This document shows positions 1-9,486 of a DNA stretch of 64,000 bases, in pieces. Within the stretch, counting starts at the first letter, position 1. The number at the start of each line of letters is the position of its first letter. The notes under the pieces are model-generated. The model saw only the letters and a program-made list of their open reading frames with translations. It was not told the DNA's origin and did not search any database. The translations under genes were made by a program, and so were the position numbers. The DNA is from Sulfolobus sp. S-194 (GTDB lineage Archaea; Thermoproteota; Thermoprotei_A; Sulfolobales; Sulfolobaceae). The stretch is taken from contig NZ_CP035730.1 of NCBI RefSeq assembly GCF_012222305.1, forward strand, positions 1,508,501-1,572,500, read 5' to 3'.

Positions 1-900
1 TTCATGACTTATCAATGTTTTTAACTTTTCCACATTTCTCCAGACTTGACCCCATACTATATCTTCTACAGTACTTTCCTCAATTTTCACTTTCACAAGA
101 AGAATGTCACCTTTTATTGTTTGCCTACCTGGTTTAGAGGGAAAAAAGAATTCCATAGAAGGTTTCTCAAGATAAATTTTTGAAGCTAAGGCAAAAGTTG
201 CTAAGCTTTTTAATGATACAGCTGATGATGCATTTCTTTTAGGATCTACAGGATCAGGAATAATTAGTGGGGAATCAAATTCCTTCTTTGGTTTCACTAA
301 TTCTATTCTAACTGGTGGACGAAACTTTGACGCATTTCTAAGAGCTTCTTTAAATGAACCATAATAGATTATTAAAAGCTCAGTAACATAACCAGAAAAC
401 CCTTTAACCTTGATCTCTGCCCCATATACTCCGATTCCTTTCAGAAATTTCTTTAATAGTCTTACTTCATCTCTCCCCTTTTCATCTAAATGAGAAATTA
501 CATACTTGGTGTGGAAAGGAGTTCTATCTGCTGCAGTAATCGCTTCTTCTCCAGATTCTATGTCTAAAGCCGGAACTATATCTATCTCGACATCATCAAT
601 ATTCACTATCAAATAAGGATGTTCAGCATAGGCAATTTTATAGTTTAAATCACGGAATCTTTCTATTAATTCTTTTAAAGCCTTCTCTTTAAGGTACTCT
701 TTACCAACACTTTTAGGGAAAAATATGAAAATATCTATATCAGTATCTCCTTTTAGCCATGTACCTTTCCTGAATGAACCTTCAATTTCAGCATGATAAC
801 CCTTTAGTCTATCTAATATAATCTGGGCTTTTTCCCTTAACTTCTCTTCGTCTTCTTTACTAGGTTTTATTCTCTTCAGAACTTCCTCCTCTATTGTCAT
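1..900 (-). CDS. cca: CCA tRNA nucleotidyltransferase (3' part cut by window edge)
   Basis: Adds or repairs the 3'-terminal CCA of tRNAs using CTP and ATP, without a nucleic acid template. The frame is open from the ATG at 900 to the window edge (300 codons). The archaeal class I nucleotidyltransferase signature is visible: GSFRKGT at residues 41-47, followed by the metal-binding pair D54 and D56 in DTDIDIF, and the third carboxylate D107 in EIDIVPALD. The family is usually a little over 400 residues, so roughly the last quarter lies outside the window. Its start overlaps the end of the upstream thpR gene by 41 nt, so the two are translated from one message. Identity is firm. Confidence 0.93.
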   Translation of the reverse strand, partial: MTIEEEVLKRIKPSKEDEEKLREKAQIILDRLKGYHAEIEGSFRKGTWLKGDTDIDIFIFFPKSVGKEYLKEKALKELIERFRDLNYKIAYAEHPYLIVNIDDVEIDIVPALDIESGEEAITAADRTPFHTKYVISHLDEKGRDEVRLLKKFLKGIGVYGAEIKVKGFSGYVTELLIIYYGSFKEALRNASKFRPPVRIELVKPKKEFDSPLIIPDPVDPKRNASSAVSLKSLATFALASKIYLEKPSMEFFFPSKPGRQTIKGDILLVKVKIEESTVEDIVWGQVWRNVEKLKTLISHE

Positions 901-1447
901 TAGAGGTCACTTCTAATAATGGATCATATATTGGTCCCTTAGGTGTTAAGGTACTCTTAAATAAAATTATCTTATTAACGACTATTTCTCCAAACTCTGT
1001 ATTCTGATACTCATTAATCACGTTAACTAAATTCATCATATTTGAAGGACCTTTAACTCTACCAATTGTTAAGTGAGGAGTAAACTCCTTTTCATCTTCT
1101 GGTTTAATACCTATGGCTAGTAACTCTTTCAATAAGTTACCTCTTATTGTCCTTAATTGTTGTAGCCCTCCTTCAATCCCTATCCAAACTACTCTAGGTC
1201 TAGATAAATTAGGAAATGCACCAGCTCCTTTTAGCTTTATTTTGAAGGAATGAAAATCTATTCTAGCAACAGCTTCTTTTACTAAATCTAATTTATTTTC
1301 TTGGATTTCACCAATAAAAACAAGAGTTATATGTATGTTGTATGGTTCAACAAGTTTTACATCAGCACCAGTCCTTTTAACAGCTTCCATAAATTCAAGA
1401 ACTTTAGGAAATTGAGGAATATCAACTGCTGTAAATAGCCTGATCAA
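860..1447 (-). CDS. thpR: RNA 2',3'-cyclic phosphodiesterase (ThpR / 2H family)
   Basis: A 195-residue protein of the 2H phosphoesterase family, which opens 2',3'-cyclic phosphates on RNA and was first named 2'-5' RNA ligase. Both catalytic HxT motifs are present: HIT at residues 39-41 and HLT at 125-127. The length fits the family. The last 41 nt overlap cca, a tRNA-end enzyme, which suggests coordinated RNA end processing. It is divergent from the UPF0200 gene, with only about 40 nt between the two starts. Confidence 0.93.
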   Translation of the reverse strand: MIRLFTAVDIPQFPKVLEFMEAVKRTGADVKLVEPYNIHITLVFIGEIQENKLDLVKEAVARIDFHSFKIKLKGAGAFPNLSRPRVVWIGIEGGLQQLRTIRGNLLKELLAIGIKPEDEKEFTPHLTIGRVKGPSNMMNLVNVINEYQNTEFGEIVVNKIILFKSTLTPKGPIYDPLLEVTSNDNRGGSSEENKT

Positions 1448-1486
1448 TTTTTATATCCCCATTAATGAGATAATTGGTGGTCACTA

Positions 1487-2011
1487 ATTAAAATAATTGC
1501 AATTACTGGTATGCCCGGATCTGGAAAAGGAGAACTTGCCAAGATCCTCAGAGAAAAGGGAATAAAGGTAATCACTATGAGTGATGTCTTGAGAGAGAAG
1601 TATTATAAAGAAGCAAAAGAAGGAGAAAGACTAATGGATTTTGCAAAAAGAATTAGAGAGTTATACGGAAAAGGAGCAATAGCGAAACTTTGTATAGAAA
1701 AGATTGAAAGAGAAAAGATTGTGGCCTTTGACGGAGTGAGGAATTGGGAAGAGATAGAGGAGTTTAAGAAGATAGGCGATGTAACTATAATTGCAGTTCA
1801 CTCTCCTCCGAAGCTAAGATATGAAAGACTTCTTAAAAGAGGTAGAAAGGATGACACTTTAACCGTAGAGGGATTAGTGAAAAGGGATTGGGAGGAATTA
1901 GAGATGGGGATAGGGAATGTAATAGCGTTGGCTGATTACATATTAATTAATGATTCTACGATAGAGGAATTTAAGAGTAAGGCAGAAGAATTATTAAAGC
2001 GAATATTATGA
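1487..2011 (+). CDS. UPF0200 P-loop nucleotide kinase-like protein, apparent ATT start
   Basis: A P-loop protein of the UPF0200 family, related to adenylate and dephospho-CoA kinases; its substrate is not established. The P-loop is GMPGSGKGE. The first ATG (1511) sits inside the P-loop (M of GMPGSGK) and would delete the first beta strand, whose codons (IKIIAIT) are present just upstream. No ATG, GTG or TTG is in frame there; the best start is ATT at 1487, preceded by a GGTGG ribosome site at 1476-1480 and a TATA-like sequence near 1447-1456. The stop overlaps the next gene (ATGA), so it forms an operon with the UPF0201 gene. Family assignment is firm; the start is an inference. Confidence 0.85.
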   Translation: MKIIAITGMPGSGKGELAKILREKGIKVITMSDVLREKYYKEAKEGERLMDFAKRIRELYGKGAIAKLCIEKIEREKIVAFDGVRNWEEIEEFKKIGDVTIIAVHSPPKLRYERLLKRGRKDDTLTVEGLVKRDWEELEMGIGNVIALADYILINDSTIEEFKSKAEELLKRIL

Positions 2012-2445
2012 CAAAGATTATCATAGAAGTAGAGGTTAGACCTTCAGAAGATGAGAATAAAGTACTTCAAGCTATTAGAAATTTATTTGATTTTGAAAAT
2101 CTGAAAGAAGAAAAAAGAGGTTACATAAAGATACTAATTGCAGAATCACACACACTTGTCAGTTTGCAGAAGTTTCACAGAAAATTAAGAGAAGAAAGAA
2201 TTCTTGATGCAGCAAGAAAGTATTTAACTAAGAATATGATTGGGAACGTTATTTCTTTTATGTTAAATAAACAAGCAGCAGCCGTAGGTAAAGTTTCTTT
2301 TGTAGATGATGAAAAAGAATCCCCCCTAGGGCCTATAAAGGTAACAATAGAGTATAAAGACCCACAAGCACTTATTGATTGGTTAACTCCTAAGACTGCT
2401 AAAGGTGTTCCTCTCTGGGAGAATCCTATTCCTTCTGACGAATAA
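2008..2445 (+). CDS. UPF0201 family protein (COG1325, putative RNA-binding)
   Basis: A 145-residue archaeal protein matching the UPF0201/COG1325 family, annotated in the literature as exosome-linked or RNA-binding largely on gene neighbourhood. The N-terminal half reads as a small alpha/beta domain (beta strand TKIIIEVEV, then a helix), and the C-terminal part is a second such domain ([12 protein letters not shown]). Its start overlaps the UPF0200 stop by 4 nt, so the two are translationally coupled. It runs tail to tail into the RNase Z gene with a 20-nt overlap. No catalytic motif is seen. Confidence 0.85.
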   Translation: MTKIIIEVEVRPSEDENKVLQAIRNLFDFENLKEEKRGYIKILIAESHTLVSLQKFHRKLREERILDAARKYLTKNMIGNVISFMLNKQAAAVGKVSFVDDEKESPLGPIKVTIEYKDPQALIDWLTPKTAKGVPLWENPIPSDE

Positions 2446-3307
2446 TGTAATAAGATAATGGTTCAGCAATAAAAGTTTTTTCAAAAATTCTTTTAGCCAT
2501 AATTAGCATTTCATATGTATCATCATATCTTGGACTTATGTGAAAAAGAGCTAACCTTTTTACATTAGCTTTTAATGCTACATATGCTGCATCATAACTA
2601 TTTGAATGTCCATATTTATAAGCTTCTTTTTCATCAATAAAAGTAGAATCATGGATGAGAAGATCTACATCTTTTACAGCATTTATAACTTTTTCACAAG
2701 GTCCCGTATCTCCAGTATATGCAATTCTTATACCTTTTTTAACGATTAAATAATCTTCCGGCAATAGAACTTTTCCATTTATTTCCACTCTTTTCCCTTC
2801 TTTCAGCATCCTTATAACTCTCCAATCCTTTATTCCCTCTTTTCTCAATTTATCGATATCAATCTTTAGTCTATCCTTTTCCTCAAATAAATATCCTTGT
2901 GACTCTATTGTATGGCACGTTTCAAAGGTACTGATCTTAATATTTTCATCTTCGTATTTATCTATTATCTGTATTTCAAAATTCGGGTAAAAATAAGTTT
3001 TTTTAAAAATATCTTCTAGAAATTCTTTTAATTCTTTTGGTCCCATTAAAAATAATGGTTCTTTTCTACTATACATACCCATGGTTTCGATCATTCCGGG
3101 TAAGCCTAAAACATGATCACCATGCATATGAGTAATTCCAATGAGTTTTATTTTCATAAAACTAAGATTATGCTCCATCATTCTCCATTGAGTTCCTTCA
3201 CCACAATCAAACAGAGCATCAAAACCTTCCCTTCTAATCATAATTGCTGGCAAGCCCCTTTTATTAGGAGCTCCTCCGCCAGTACCTATAAAATATACTA
3301 TAATCAT
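2426..3307 (-). CDS. rnz: Ribonuclease Z (tRNA 3' processing endonuclease)
   Basis: Removes 3' trailers from pre-tRNAs. The 293-residue protein is a short-form RNase Z of the metallo-beta-lactamase fold. The zinc-binding motif HMHGDH is at residues 60-65 (H60, H62, D64, H65); later ligands are seen in TGDTGPCE and in FHISPRY near the C-terminus. It is last in a minus-strand operon after the PRPP synthetase and tRNA methyltransferase genes, its start overlapping the latter's stop by 4 nt. With cca and a tRNA methyltransferase close by, the area is a tRNA maturation cluster. Confidence 0.95.
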   Translation of the reverse strand: MIIVYFIGTGGGAPNKRGLPAIMIRREGFDALFDCGEGTQWRMMEHNLSFMKIKLIGITHMHGDHVLGLPGMIETMGMYSRKEPLFLMGPKELKEFLEDIFKKTYFYPNFEIQIIDKYEDENIKISTFETCHTIESQGYLFEEKDRLKIDIDKLRKEGIKDWRVIRMLKEGKRVEINGKVLLPEDYLIVKKGIRIAYTGDTGPCEKVINAVKDVDLLIHDSTFIDEKEAYKYGHSNSYDAAYVALKANVKRLALFHISPRYDDTYEMLIMAKRIFEKTFIAEPLSYYIIRQKE

Positions 3308-4224
3308 TTCTTTCTTACCACGTATATTGCTCTGCTTAAACTTTTATGCTCATAAATAAAATGGATTGAAATATCATTAAAACCGACTTCCTTTAACTTA
3401 TCTCTCCAATCTAGTTTAGAATCCGTAGTAAAAACTAAAGTACGCGTTATATTGCTTGCTGAATAGAAGAAGCCCTCATACAGATTGTTTATCCCCTCCT
3501 TTACACTTAAAGACCTACCGTATGGAGGATCAGTTACAATAGCTTCAACATTATTAAAAGGTAAAGATGTTGCATCTCCTCTTAAAATATCACACTCATA
3601 CCCAAAGTACCTCAAATTAATTAAGCTTTTTTCGATCATTTTACTATCCACATCAAGACCAAAACAATTAAGTCCTAACCATTTAGCCTCTATTAATATT
3701 GTACCAGTCCCTACAAAAGGATCTAGGATCATTTTTCTACTTTTAGAAAGATTAACCATTAATCTTCCTATGTCTGGAGATAAGGTACCAGATTGAGAAT
3801 AAGGCTTTTTAGAATGCTTAAATAAGCTTTCGTTATCCTTTTCCTCAACCCTAAGACCAGCTATAATTAATCCTTCTGTAAAGATCAAATCCATTTTTTT
3901 GCATTTTTTAGATAATTTTATATTATTTGTAATTCTCTCATATATAGATAAAAACTCACTTTTATATTCCTTAGTTATAACAGTAGGATCAACGGAAAAA
4001 CATTCACCCTTTATATTTTTTATTATTTCATTCACATCATGCGATATAACAATAACTCTTCCGCTATATTTAATTAAGCTTGATCTTTTGGCAACATTAT
4101 TAGATTCTTTATTAAATAAAGCTACACCATGATAATATTCTATTTCATCAGAATCTATTATTGCTTTAAGTTCTTCTATGGATAAAAATAGATTATTCTG
4201 GTTTAAAATAGCATAAGATTTCAT
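3304..4224 (-). CDS. tRNA (guanine-N2) methyltransferase, Trm11/TrmG10 type
   Basis: A 306-residue SAM-dependent methyltransferase. The N-terminal half is a weak THUMP-like RNA-binding region. The C-terminal half carries motif I (DPFVGTGTIL) and motif IV (TDPPYGRS), the arrangement of archaeal enzymes that methylate N2 of guanosine 10 in tRNA. Start and stop both overlap the neighbouring prs and rnz genes by 4 nt (ATGA), so the three form one operon. N2 of G10 is the expected target from the family, but another guanosine cannot be excluded. Confidence 0.85.
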   Translation of the reverse strand: MKSYAILNQNNLFLSIEELKAIIDSDEIEYYHGVALFNKESNNVAKRSSLIKYSGRVIVISHDVNEIIKNIKGECFSVDPTVITKEYKSEFLSIYERITNNIKLSKKCKKMDLIFTEGLIIAGLRVEEKDNESLFKHSKKPYSQSGTLSPDIGRLMVNLSKSRKMILDPFVGTGTILIEAKWLGLNCFGLDVDSKMIEKSLINLRYFGYECDILRGDATSLPFNNVEAIVTDPPYGRSLSVKEGINNLYEGFFYSASNITRTLVFTTDSKLDWRDKLKEVGFNDISIHFIYEHKSLSRAIYVVRKK

Positions 4225-5096
4225 ATTTTTCTCGCTATAGCTGGTGATACGTCAACTATCGTTACTTTTGATAAATCTTGTGGTATAGTATTAGTTGTCA
4301 CAATCTCCTTAACTCCACTATTGATTAGCTTTTCGTAGGCATCCCCCAAAAATAATGAATGCACAGCTACAGAAATTACTTTTCTAGCTCCATGATCATA
4401 AGCAGCCCTCGTAGCCTGAATCATTGTACCTCCAGTGCTTATTATATCATCAACAATAATTACATCTTTTCCACTTAGTCTTAATTCTGGTAAATTCTTT
4501 ATTCTAACCTCTCCTGTATCCCTATCTCTCTCTTTTTCTATATATGAATACTCTGCATTAAGTTGTTCAGCTAATCTCTTAGCTCTTTCCAAAGCGCCCC
4601 TATCTGGTGCCAAAACAAATGGTTTCTCAACCTTTTTACTAACTTCTTTAGCTAGTTCTGGCATTGGATCAGCAATTTTAACTTCTTTACCGAAATAGCT
4701 TAATTCCTCTTCTTTGTGTGGTTCGATTACTATTAATACGTCAGCTCCAGCTCTAGCAATAGCATTAAGGATTGTTTTTATGCTAATTGCTTCTCCATCT
4801 TTGAATCTTCTGTCTTGCCTAGAATACGCTAAATAAGGAACTATGGCTGTAATCTTATTATTCTTCATGTCTGCTAATGTTTCTAAAATTAAAAGTAATT
4901 CAACAAAATGCTTATCTTGTGGCGGATATAATGATTGAACTACTAAAATCTCCTGATTTGTTATATGTTGAGGAATTCTAATATATGATTCCCCATCTGG
5001 AAAAATCTTGTGTTCTACCTTCAGAAGGGGAATTGAAATAAGTTTCGATAAATTCTCATCTATTCCGTTTGTTGCTGTTCCTCCAATAATAATCAT
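4221..5096 (-). CDS. prs: Ribose-phosphate pyrophosphokinase (PRPP synthetase)
   Basis: Makes PRPP from ribose 5-phosphate and ATP, feeding purine, pyrimidine, histidine and tryptophan synthesis. The 291-residue protein has the PRPP-binding loop DDIISTGGTM, the ATP-contact motif SRQDRRFKDGE and the flexible-loop region RDTGEV. The length is typical of archaeal class III enzymes. It is first in the minus-strand operon prs-methyltransferase-rnz and divergent from the GPN-loop GTPase gene; the 49 nt between them hold both promoters. Confidence 0.95.
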   Translation of the reverse strand: MIIIGGTATNGIDENLSKLISIPLLKVEHKIFPDGESYIRIPQHITNQEILVVQSLYPPQDKHFVELLLILETLADMKNNKITAIVPYLAYSRQDRRFKDGEAISIKTILNAIARAGADVLIVIEPHKEEELSYFGKEVKIADPMPELAKEVSKKVEKPFVLAPDRGALERAKRLAEQLNAEYSYIEKERDRDTGEVRIKNLPELRLSGKDVIIVDDIISTGGTMIQATRAAYDHGARKVISVAVHSLFLGDAYEKLINSGVKEIVTTNTIPQDLSKVTIVDVSPAIARKI

Positions 5097-5145
5097 TAAC
5101 TATTTAATTTAGGGAGTAGTTTTTAAGATTAAACTCGGGAATAGC

Positions 5146-5910
5146 ATGTACTTCATATTTATCTTAGGTACGGCGGGATCAGGTAAAACAACATTAGTGA
5201 AATCTCTTCAAGATTATTTACTAGATAATGAAATGGATACTGCTATAATAAATTTAGATCCAGCAGTAGAGCAAATTCCTTATAAACCAGACTTTGACGT
5301 AAGAGAATTAGTTGATGCGTTTGAAGTAATGGAAAAATATAGTCTAGGACCTAATTCTTCACTCATAGCATCTATAGATCTTTTACTGACTAAAGCAAAG
5401 GATATTAAAGAAGAGGTCAATAGAATTGAAGCAAACTATGTTATAGTAGATACGCCAGGTCAAATAGAATTATTTGCCTATAGAGAAACAGGTAGGATTC
5501 TCTCTTCACTCATAAGTGAAGGAAATAAATCAGCCTCAGTCTTTTTGATGGACTCTTTCTTGGCAAAAGATGCTAGAAGTTATATCTCTCTTCTGTTACT
5601 TTCTAGCTCGATAAAATTCAGATTAATGATACCACAAGTGTTGATACTATCAAAAGCTGACCTATTAACACCACAAGAGTTAGAAAGAATAAGAAATTGG
5701 ATAGAAGAAGGGAGCATTATAGATGAGTTGGGAGTAATTGATGAGTACTCATATGAACTTGCCAATACGATTATAGAGAATTTGGATAATATGCCAATAC
5801 CAGTATCCTCAATTACTGGAGAAGGACTTGATGAACTTTACGCTGAGCTCCAAAGAATATTTGCTGGAGGGGAGGATTACCTTACAGAAGAACCAAGTCC
5901 TAAGCTTTAA
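5146..5910 (+). CDS. GPN-loop GTPase
   Basis: A 254-residue homodimeric GTPase of the GPN family, whose eukaryotic relatives (Npa3/GPN1-3) take part in RNA polymerase assembly. The Walker A motif GTAGSGKTT lies at residues 8-16. The signature Gly-Pro-Asn insertion (LGPNSS) is near residue 70, the G3-like motif DTPGQIELF near 105, and the base-recognition motif SKADLL near 170. It is directly upstream of the PCNA gene (26 nt gap), so it probably shares that operon. Confidence 0.93.
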   Translation: MYFIFILGTAGSGKTTLVKSLQDYLLDNEMDTAIINLDPAVEQIPYKPDFDVRELVDAFEVMEKYSLGPNSSLIASIDLLLTKAKDIKEEVNRIEANYVIVDTPGQIELFAYRETGRILSSLISEGNKSASVFLMDSFLAKDARSYISLLLLSSSIKFRLMIPQVLILSKADLLTPQELERIRNWIEEGSIIDELGVIDEYSYELANTIIENLDNMPIPVSSITGEGLDELYAELQRIFAGGEDYLTEEPSPKL

Positions 5911-5936
5911 AACTCTATTTCGATAATGACTTATAT

Positions 5937-6677
5937 ATGAGAGTTAAAGTTATTGACGCAGATGCTTTTTCGTATATTTTCAGAACATTAGAGGAATTCA
6001 TAGATGAAATAACACTTGATTTTACCTCAGATGGATTAAAAATTAGGGGTATTGACCCTTCTAGGGTTACATTTATTGATATTTTAATTCCTGCTGGTTA
6101 TTTTGAAGAATATGATGTAGAGAAGGAAGAAAAAGTAGGAGTAAAATTAGAGGATTTTACTGATGTATTAAAGACTGTTACAAAGAACGATAGCTTGTAC
6201 TTAGAAACAGATGAAAATCAGAACATAAAAGTTACTCTTGATGGTGTATATGAAAGAACCTTTACTTTCCCATCGATAGTTGCTTCTGAAATAGAAACTC
6301 CAAATCTAAACCTAGAATTTCCATTTAAGGCAAAGGCTCTTACAGTAACATTTACTGATATAATAGATGAAATAGAAGATATAGGTGGAGACTCAATTAC
6401 ATTCAAAGCTGAAGGAGGAAAACTATACCTTTCTGCAAACTCAGACATGGGATCTTCTACTATAGAATTATCAACAGAGAATGGAGGTCTTTTAGAAAGT
6501 GAAGGAAGTGATGCAGAAAGCGTATATGGTCTTGAATACGTAATAAATACATCAAAAATGAGAAAACCTTCAGATACTGTAGAGATAGCCTTTGGATCAC
6601 AAATACCATTGAAACTAAGATATAATTTACCTCAAGGGGGGTACGCAGATTTCTACATTGCACCAAGAGCAGAATAA
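5937..6677 (+). CDS. DNA polymerase sliding clamp (PCNA subunit)
   Basis: One subunit of the crenarchaeal sliding clamp that encircles DNA and tethers polymerase, ligase and flap endonuclease. The 246-residue protein shows two PCNA folds: an N-terminal half beginning RVKVIDADAF and a C-terminal half ending in QIPLKLRYNLPQGGYADFYIAPRAE-type sequence, the usual PCNA ending. Sulfolobales carry three PCNA paralogues forming a heterotrimer; the priS-gins neighbourhood matches the location I recall for PCNA2 in Saccharolobus, but the number is an inference. It overlaps priS by 20 nt. Confidence 0.93.
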   Translation: MRVKVIDADAFSYIFRTLEEFIDEITLDFTSDGLKIRGIDPSRVTFIDILIPAGYFEEYDVEKEEKVGVKLEDFTDVLKTVTKNDSLYLETDENQNIKVTLDGVYERTFTFPSIVASEIETPNLNLEFPFKAKALTVTFTDIIDEIEDIGGDSITFKAEGGKLYLSANSDMGSSTIELSTENGGLLESEGSDAESVYGLEYVINTSKMRKPSDTVEIAFGSQIPLKLRYNLPQGGYADFYIAPRAE

Positions 6678-7614
6678 GATAATTAAAATTCTTTTTTCAG
6701 AATATTATGAGAAAGTTGAGTTAGATTTACCAAATGATATGGAACTAAGAGAATTTGCATATCAACCCTTTGATTCTGAAGCATATGTAAGACATTTATC
6801 CTTTTCATCCCCACAAGAGTTAAAACAGTATATACTTCAAAACGTACCACTACATCTGTATTACTCTTCAGCAAGATATCAATTACCTTCAGCAAAAGAA
6901 ATGGATGAAAAAGGATGGTTAGGCTCAGATTTGCTTTTCGATTTAGATGCTGATGAAATATGTGAAGCTAAAGTAAGAAGATTTTGCCCTCAAGACGGAT
7001 ATGAGACTCTAGCTTCTAATTGTAACGGAGAACCTCCAATTGAATATACTGAAATAACTACTGAATGCATTATGAAAGTTTTTCAAAAAGCTCTCCTTAT
7101 TAAGGATATTCTTAAGGAAGATTTTGGGCTTGATGCACGAGTTTTTTTCTCTGGAAATAGAGGGTTTCATCTTAGAGTAACTTGCTACGAAGACTGCGCA
7201 TTACTTGACCCAGACGATAGAAAAGAAATAGCCGAGTATTTTACATCTCCAAAACCCCCAGTTATATATGAAGAAAACCCAGGTTGGTCTGGAAGAATAG
7301 CAAAAGGAATAGAAGGTATTAATATTGATACTCAGGTTACTATTGATATTAGAAGACTAATTAGAATTCCTGGTTCATTAAATGGAAAAGCTGGATTAAT
7401 GGTTGTGGAAATAAAAAATGATAAATTTGAATACGGTGAATGGTTATCTCCATTTGATGGCGATTGCGTATTTTTACCCTATGTTTCTGCAGAGTTAACA
7501 CTATTTAACAAAAAGTATACAGTTAAGAGAAACTATCCAATAAAAATTGATACAAGGATAGGAGTATATTTAACATTAAAAGGATTAGGAAAGGTGAAAG
7601 CATATGTTAGATGA
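6658..7614 (+). CDS. priS: DNA primase small (catalytic) subunit
   Basis: Synthesises RNA/DNA primers together with PriL. The 318-residue protein contains the catalytic acidic cluster LLFDLDAD near residue 95, a cysteine-containing zinc region just after it (residues about 98-140), and the conserved SGNRGFHLRV and DIRRLIRIPGSLNGK motifs. The start is TTG at 6658; the N-terminus LHQEQNK from this start lines up with what I recall of the Saccharolobus enzyme, which supports it even though it overlaps PCNA by 20 nt. It overlaps the GINS gene by 11 nt, placing clamp, primase and GINS on one message. Confidence 0.95.
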   Translation: MHQEQNKIIKILFSEYYEKVELDLPNDMELREFAYQPFDSEAYVRHLSFSSPQELKQYILQNVPLHLYYSSARYQLPSAKEMDEKGWLGSDLLFDLDADEICEAKVRRFCPQDGYETLASNCNGEPPIEYTEITTECIMKVFQKALLIKDILKEDFGLDARVFFSGNRGFHLRVTCYEDCALLDPDDRKEIAEYFTSPKPPVIYEENPGWSGRIAKGIEGINIDTQVTIDIRRLIRIPGSLNGKAGLMVVEIKNDKFEYGEWLSPFDGDCVFLPYVSAELTLFNKKYTVKRNYPIKIDTRIGVYLTLKGLGKVKAYVR

Positions 7615-8044
7615 GATAGTATTAAATGAAACCTTAAAAGAGGAACCTAGCGAAATACAGTTAAAAGATTTAAACCAGTTAATAGTACAGTTGAGAAAAC
7701 TTAGGAGAAAATATAATGATGAGCTACATAAAAAAGAAATTGAAATTTACGAAGAGTTGGCAGAATCACTCTTTGAATTAAGAATTGGTAAACTTGTTGA
7801 AGGGAAAGAAATAAAAGGATTTGATGCTGACTTTTTGCAAGTTCTAAATTCAATGAAGAGAATTTATACTAATTTCCTTTCTGGAAAATATTTTAATCTA
7901 GAAGATAAAATATTATGTTATGTCAATGTCCAATTTTCTATAAAAAATAAGACTCTTCACCCTGGTGACTTAATCTTATTGCCTTTAAGACAAGTTTTAG
8001 CTTTAATAACCTTAAACTATATTACTCCATTAGAAGTAGAATGA
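7604..8044 (+). CDS. GINS complex subunit (probably Gins15)
   Basis: A 146-residue protein with the GINS layout: a helical A domain (residues about 20-105, including [29 protein letters not shown] heptads) followed by a short beta-rich B domain after residue 110. GINS joins MCM and the GAN nuclease in the archaeal replicative helicase. Order helical-then-beta is the Gins15 (Sld5/Psf1) type, and the position right after priS matches the Gins15 locus in Saccharolobus as I recall it. It overlaps both priS (11 nt) and rpl44e (4 nt). Confidence 0.85.
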   Translation: MLDEIVLNETLKEEPSEIQLKDLNQLIVQLRKLRRKYNDELHKKEIEIYEELAESLFELRIGKLVEGKEIKGFDADFLQVLNSMKRIYTNFLSGKYFNLEDKILCYVNVQFSIKNKTLHPGDLILLPLRQVLALITLNYITPLEVE

Positions 8045-8328
8045 AAGTTCCCAAAGTTATAACTACATATTGCCCCAAATGCAAAACTCACACTGAGCAC
8101 TCTGTATCCTTATATAAAGGTGGTAAGAGAAGAACCCTCTCTGAAGGACAACGAAGATATGACAGAAAAAATCTGGGTTATGGAAGCAAAAGAAAACCAG
8201 AGCAAAAAAGATTCGCTAAAACAACCAAGAAACAAACACTGGTATTAAAATGTCAAAAATGTGGATATACTATAATGAGAGAAGGATTAAGAATGAAGAA
8301 AATTGAACTAGTTGAGGTGGTTAAATGA
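8041..8328 (+). CDS. rpl44e: 50S ribosomal protein L44e
   Basis: A 95-residue zinc-binding large-subunit protein near the tRNA E site. Both CxxC pairs are present (CPKC near residue 11 and CQKC near 75), with a very basic middle section. It overlaps the GINS stop (ATGA) and the S27e start by 4 nt each, so it is translated inside the replication-translation operon. Confidence 0.97.
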   Translation: MKVPKVITTYCPKCKTHTEHSVSLYKGGKRRTLSEGQRRYDRKNLGYGSKRKPEQKRFAKTTKKQTLVLKCQKCGYTIMREGLRMKKIELVEVVK

Positions 8329-8525
8329 AGGCTAAGTTTAAAGTTTTGATCCCAGAACCTAAAAGTAAATTTCTTAGAATCAAATGTCCTAACTGCGGAA
8401 ACGAACAAACAGTGTTTAGCCACGCAACTTTCCCAGTAAGATGTTTGTCTTGTGGTACACAGCTTGTATATCCTAGGAGCGGTAAGGCTAAAATAGTCGG
8501 TGAAATAGTTAGAATACTTGGTTAA
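8325..8525 (+). CDS. rps27e: 30S ribosomal protein S27e
   Basis: A 66-residue zinc-ribbon small-subunit protein. The ribbon cysteines are in CPNCG and CLSCG, about 18 residues apart, as usual for S27e. It overlaps rpl44e by 4 nt and is followed 2 nt later by the aIF2 alpha gene. Confidence 0.97.
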   Translation: MKAKFKVLIPEPKSKFLRIKCPNCGNEQTVFSHATFPVRCLSCGTQLVYPRSGKAKIVGEIVRILG

Positions 8526-8527
8526 AA

Positions 8528-9315
<788 letters not shown>

Positions 9316-9319
<4 letters not shown>

Positions 9320-9486
9320 AATGGAAAATAAAAAAGTGCCCTAAAGACGGCACGTATACTTTAAAAGATTCATGTCCTATTTGTGGTACTACTACAATTA
9401 TTCCGCATCCAGCTAGATTCTCTCCGATAGATAAATATGTAAAATATAGAATAGAGTTGAAAAAAGGTATAAAATTAAATTGTTAA
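9316..9486 (+). CDS. nop10: H/ACA RNP protein Nop10
   Basis: A 56-residue protein, short enough to be missed by ORF filters. It binds Cbf5 in the archaeal H/ACA ribonucleoprotein that guides pseudouridylation of rRNA. The N-terminal zinc ribbon is visible ([11 protein letters not shown] then CPICG), followed by the conserved [10 protein letters not shown] segment. The start overlaps the aIF2 alpha stop (ATGA). It ends tail to tail with aglB with a 4-nt overlap. Nop10 after aIF2 alpha is a conserved archaeal order. Confidence 0.95.

Noticed and set aside
3113..4132. Plus-strand frames of 77-103 codons
   Set aside because: They are antisense shadows of RNase Z and the tRNA methyltransferase, whose motifs are clear.
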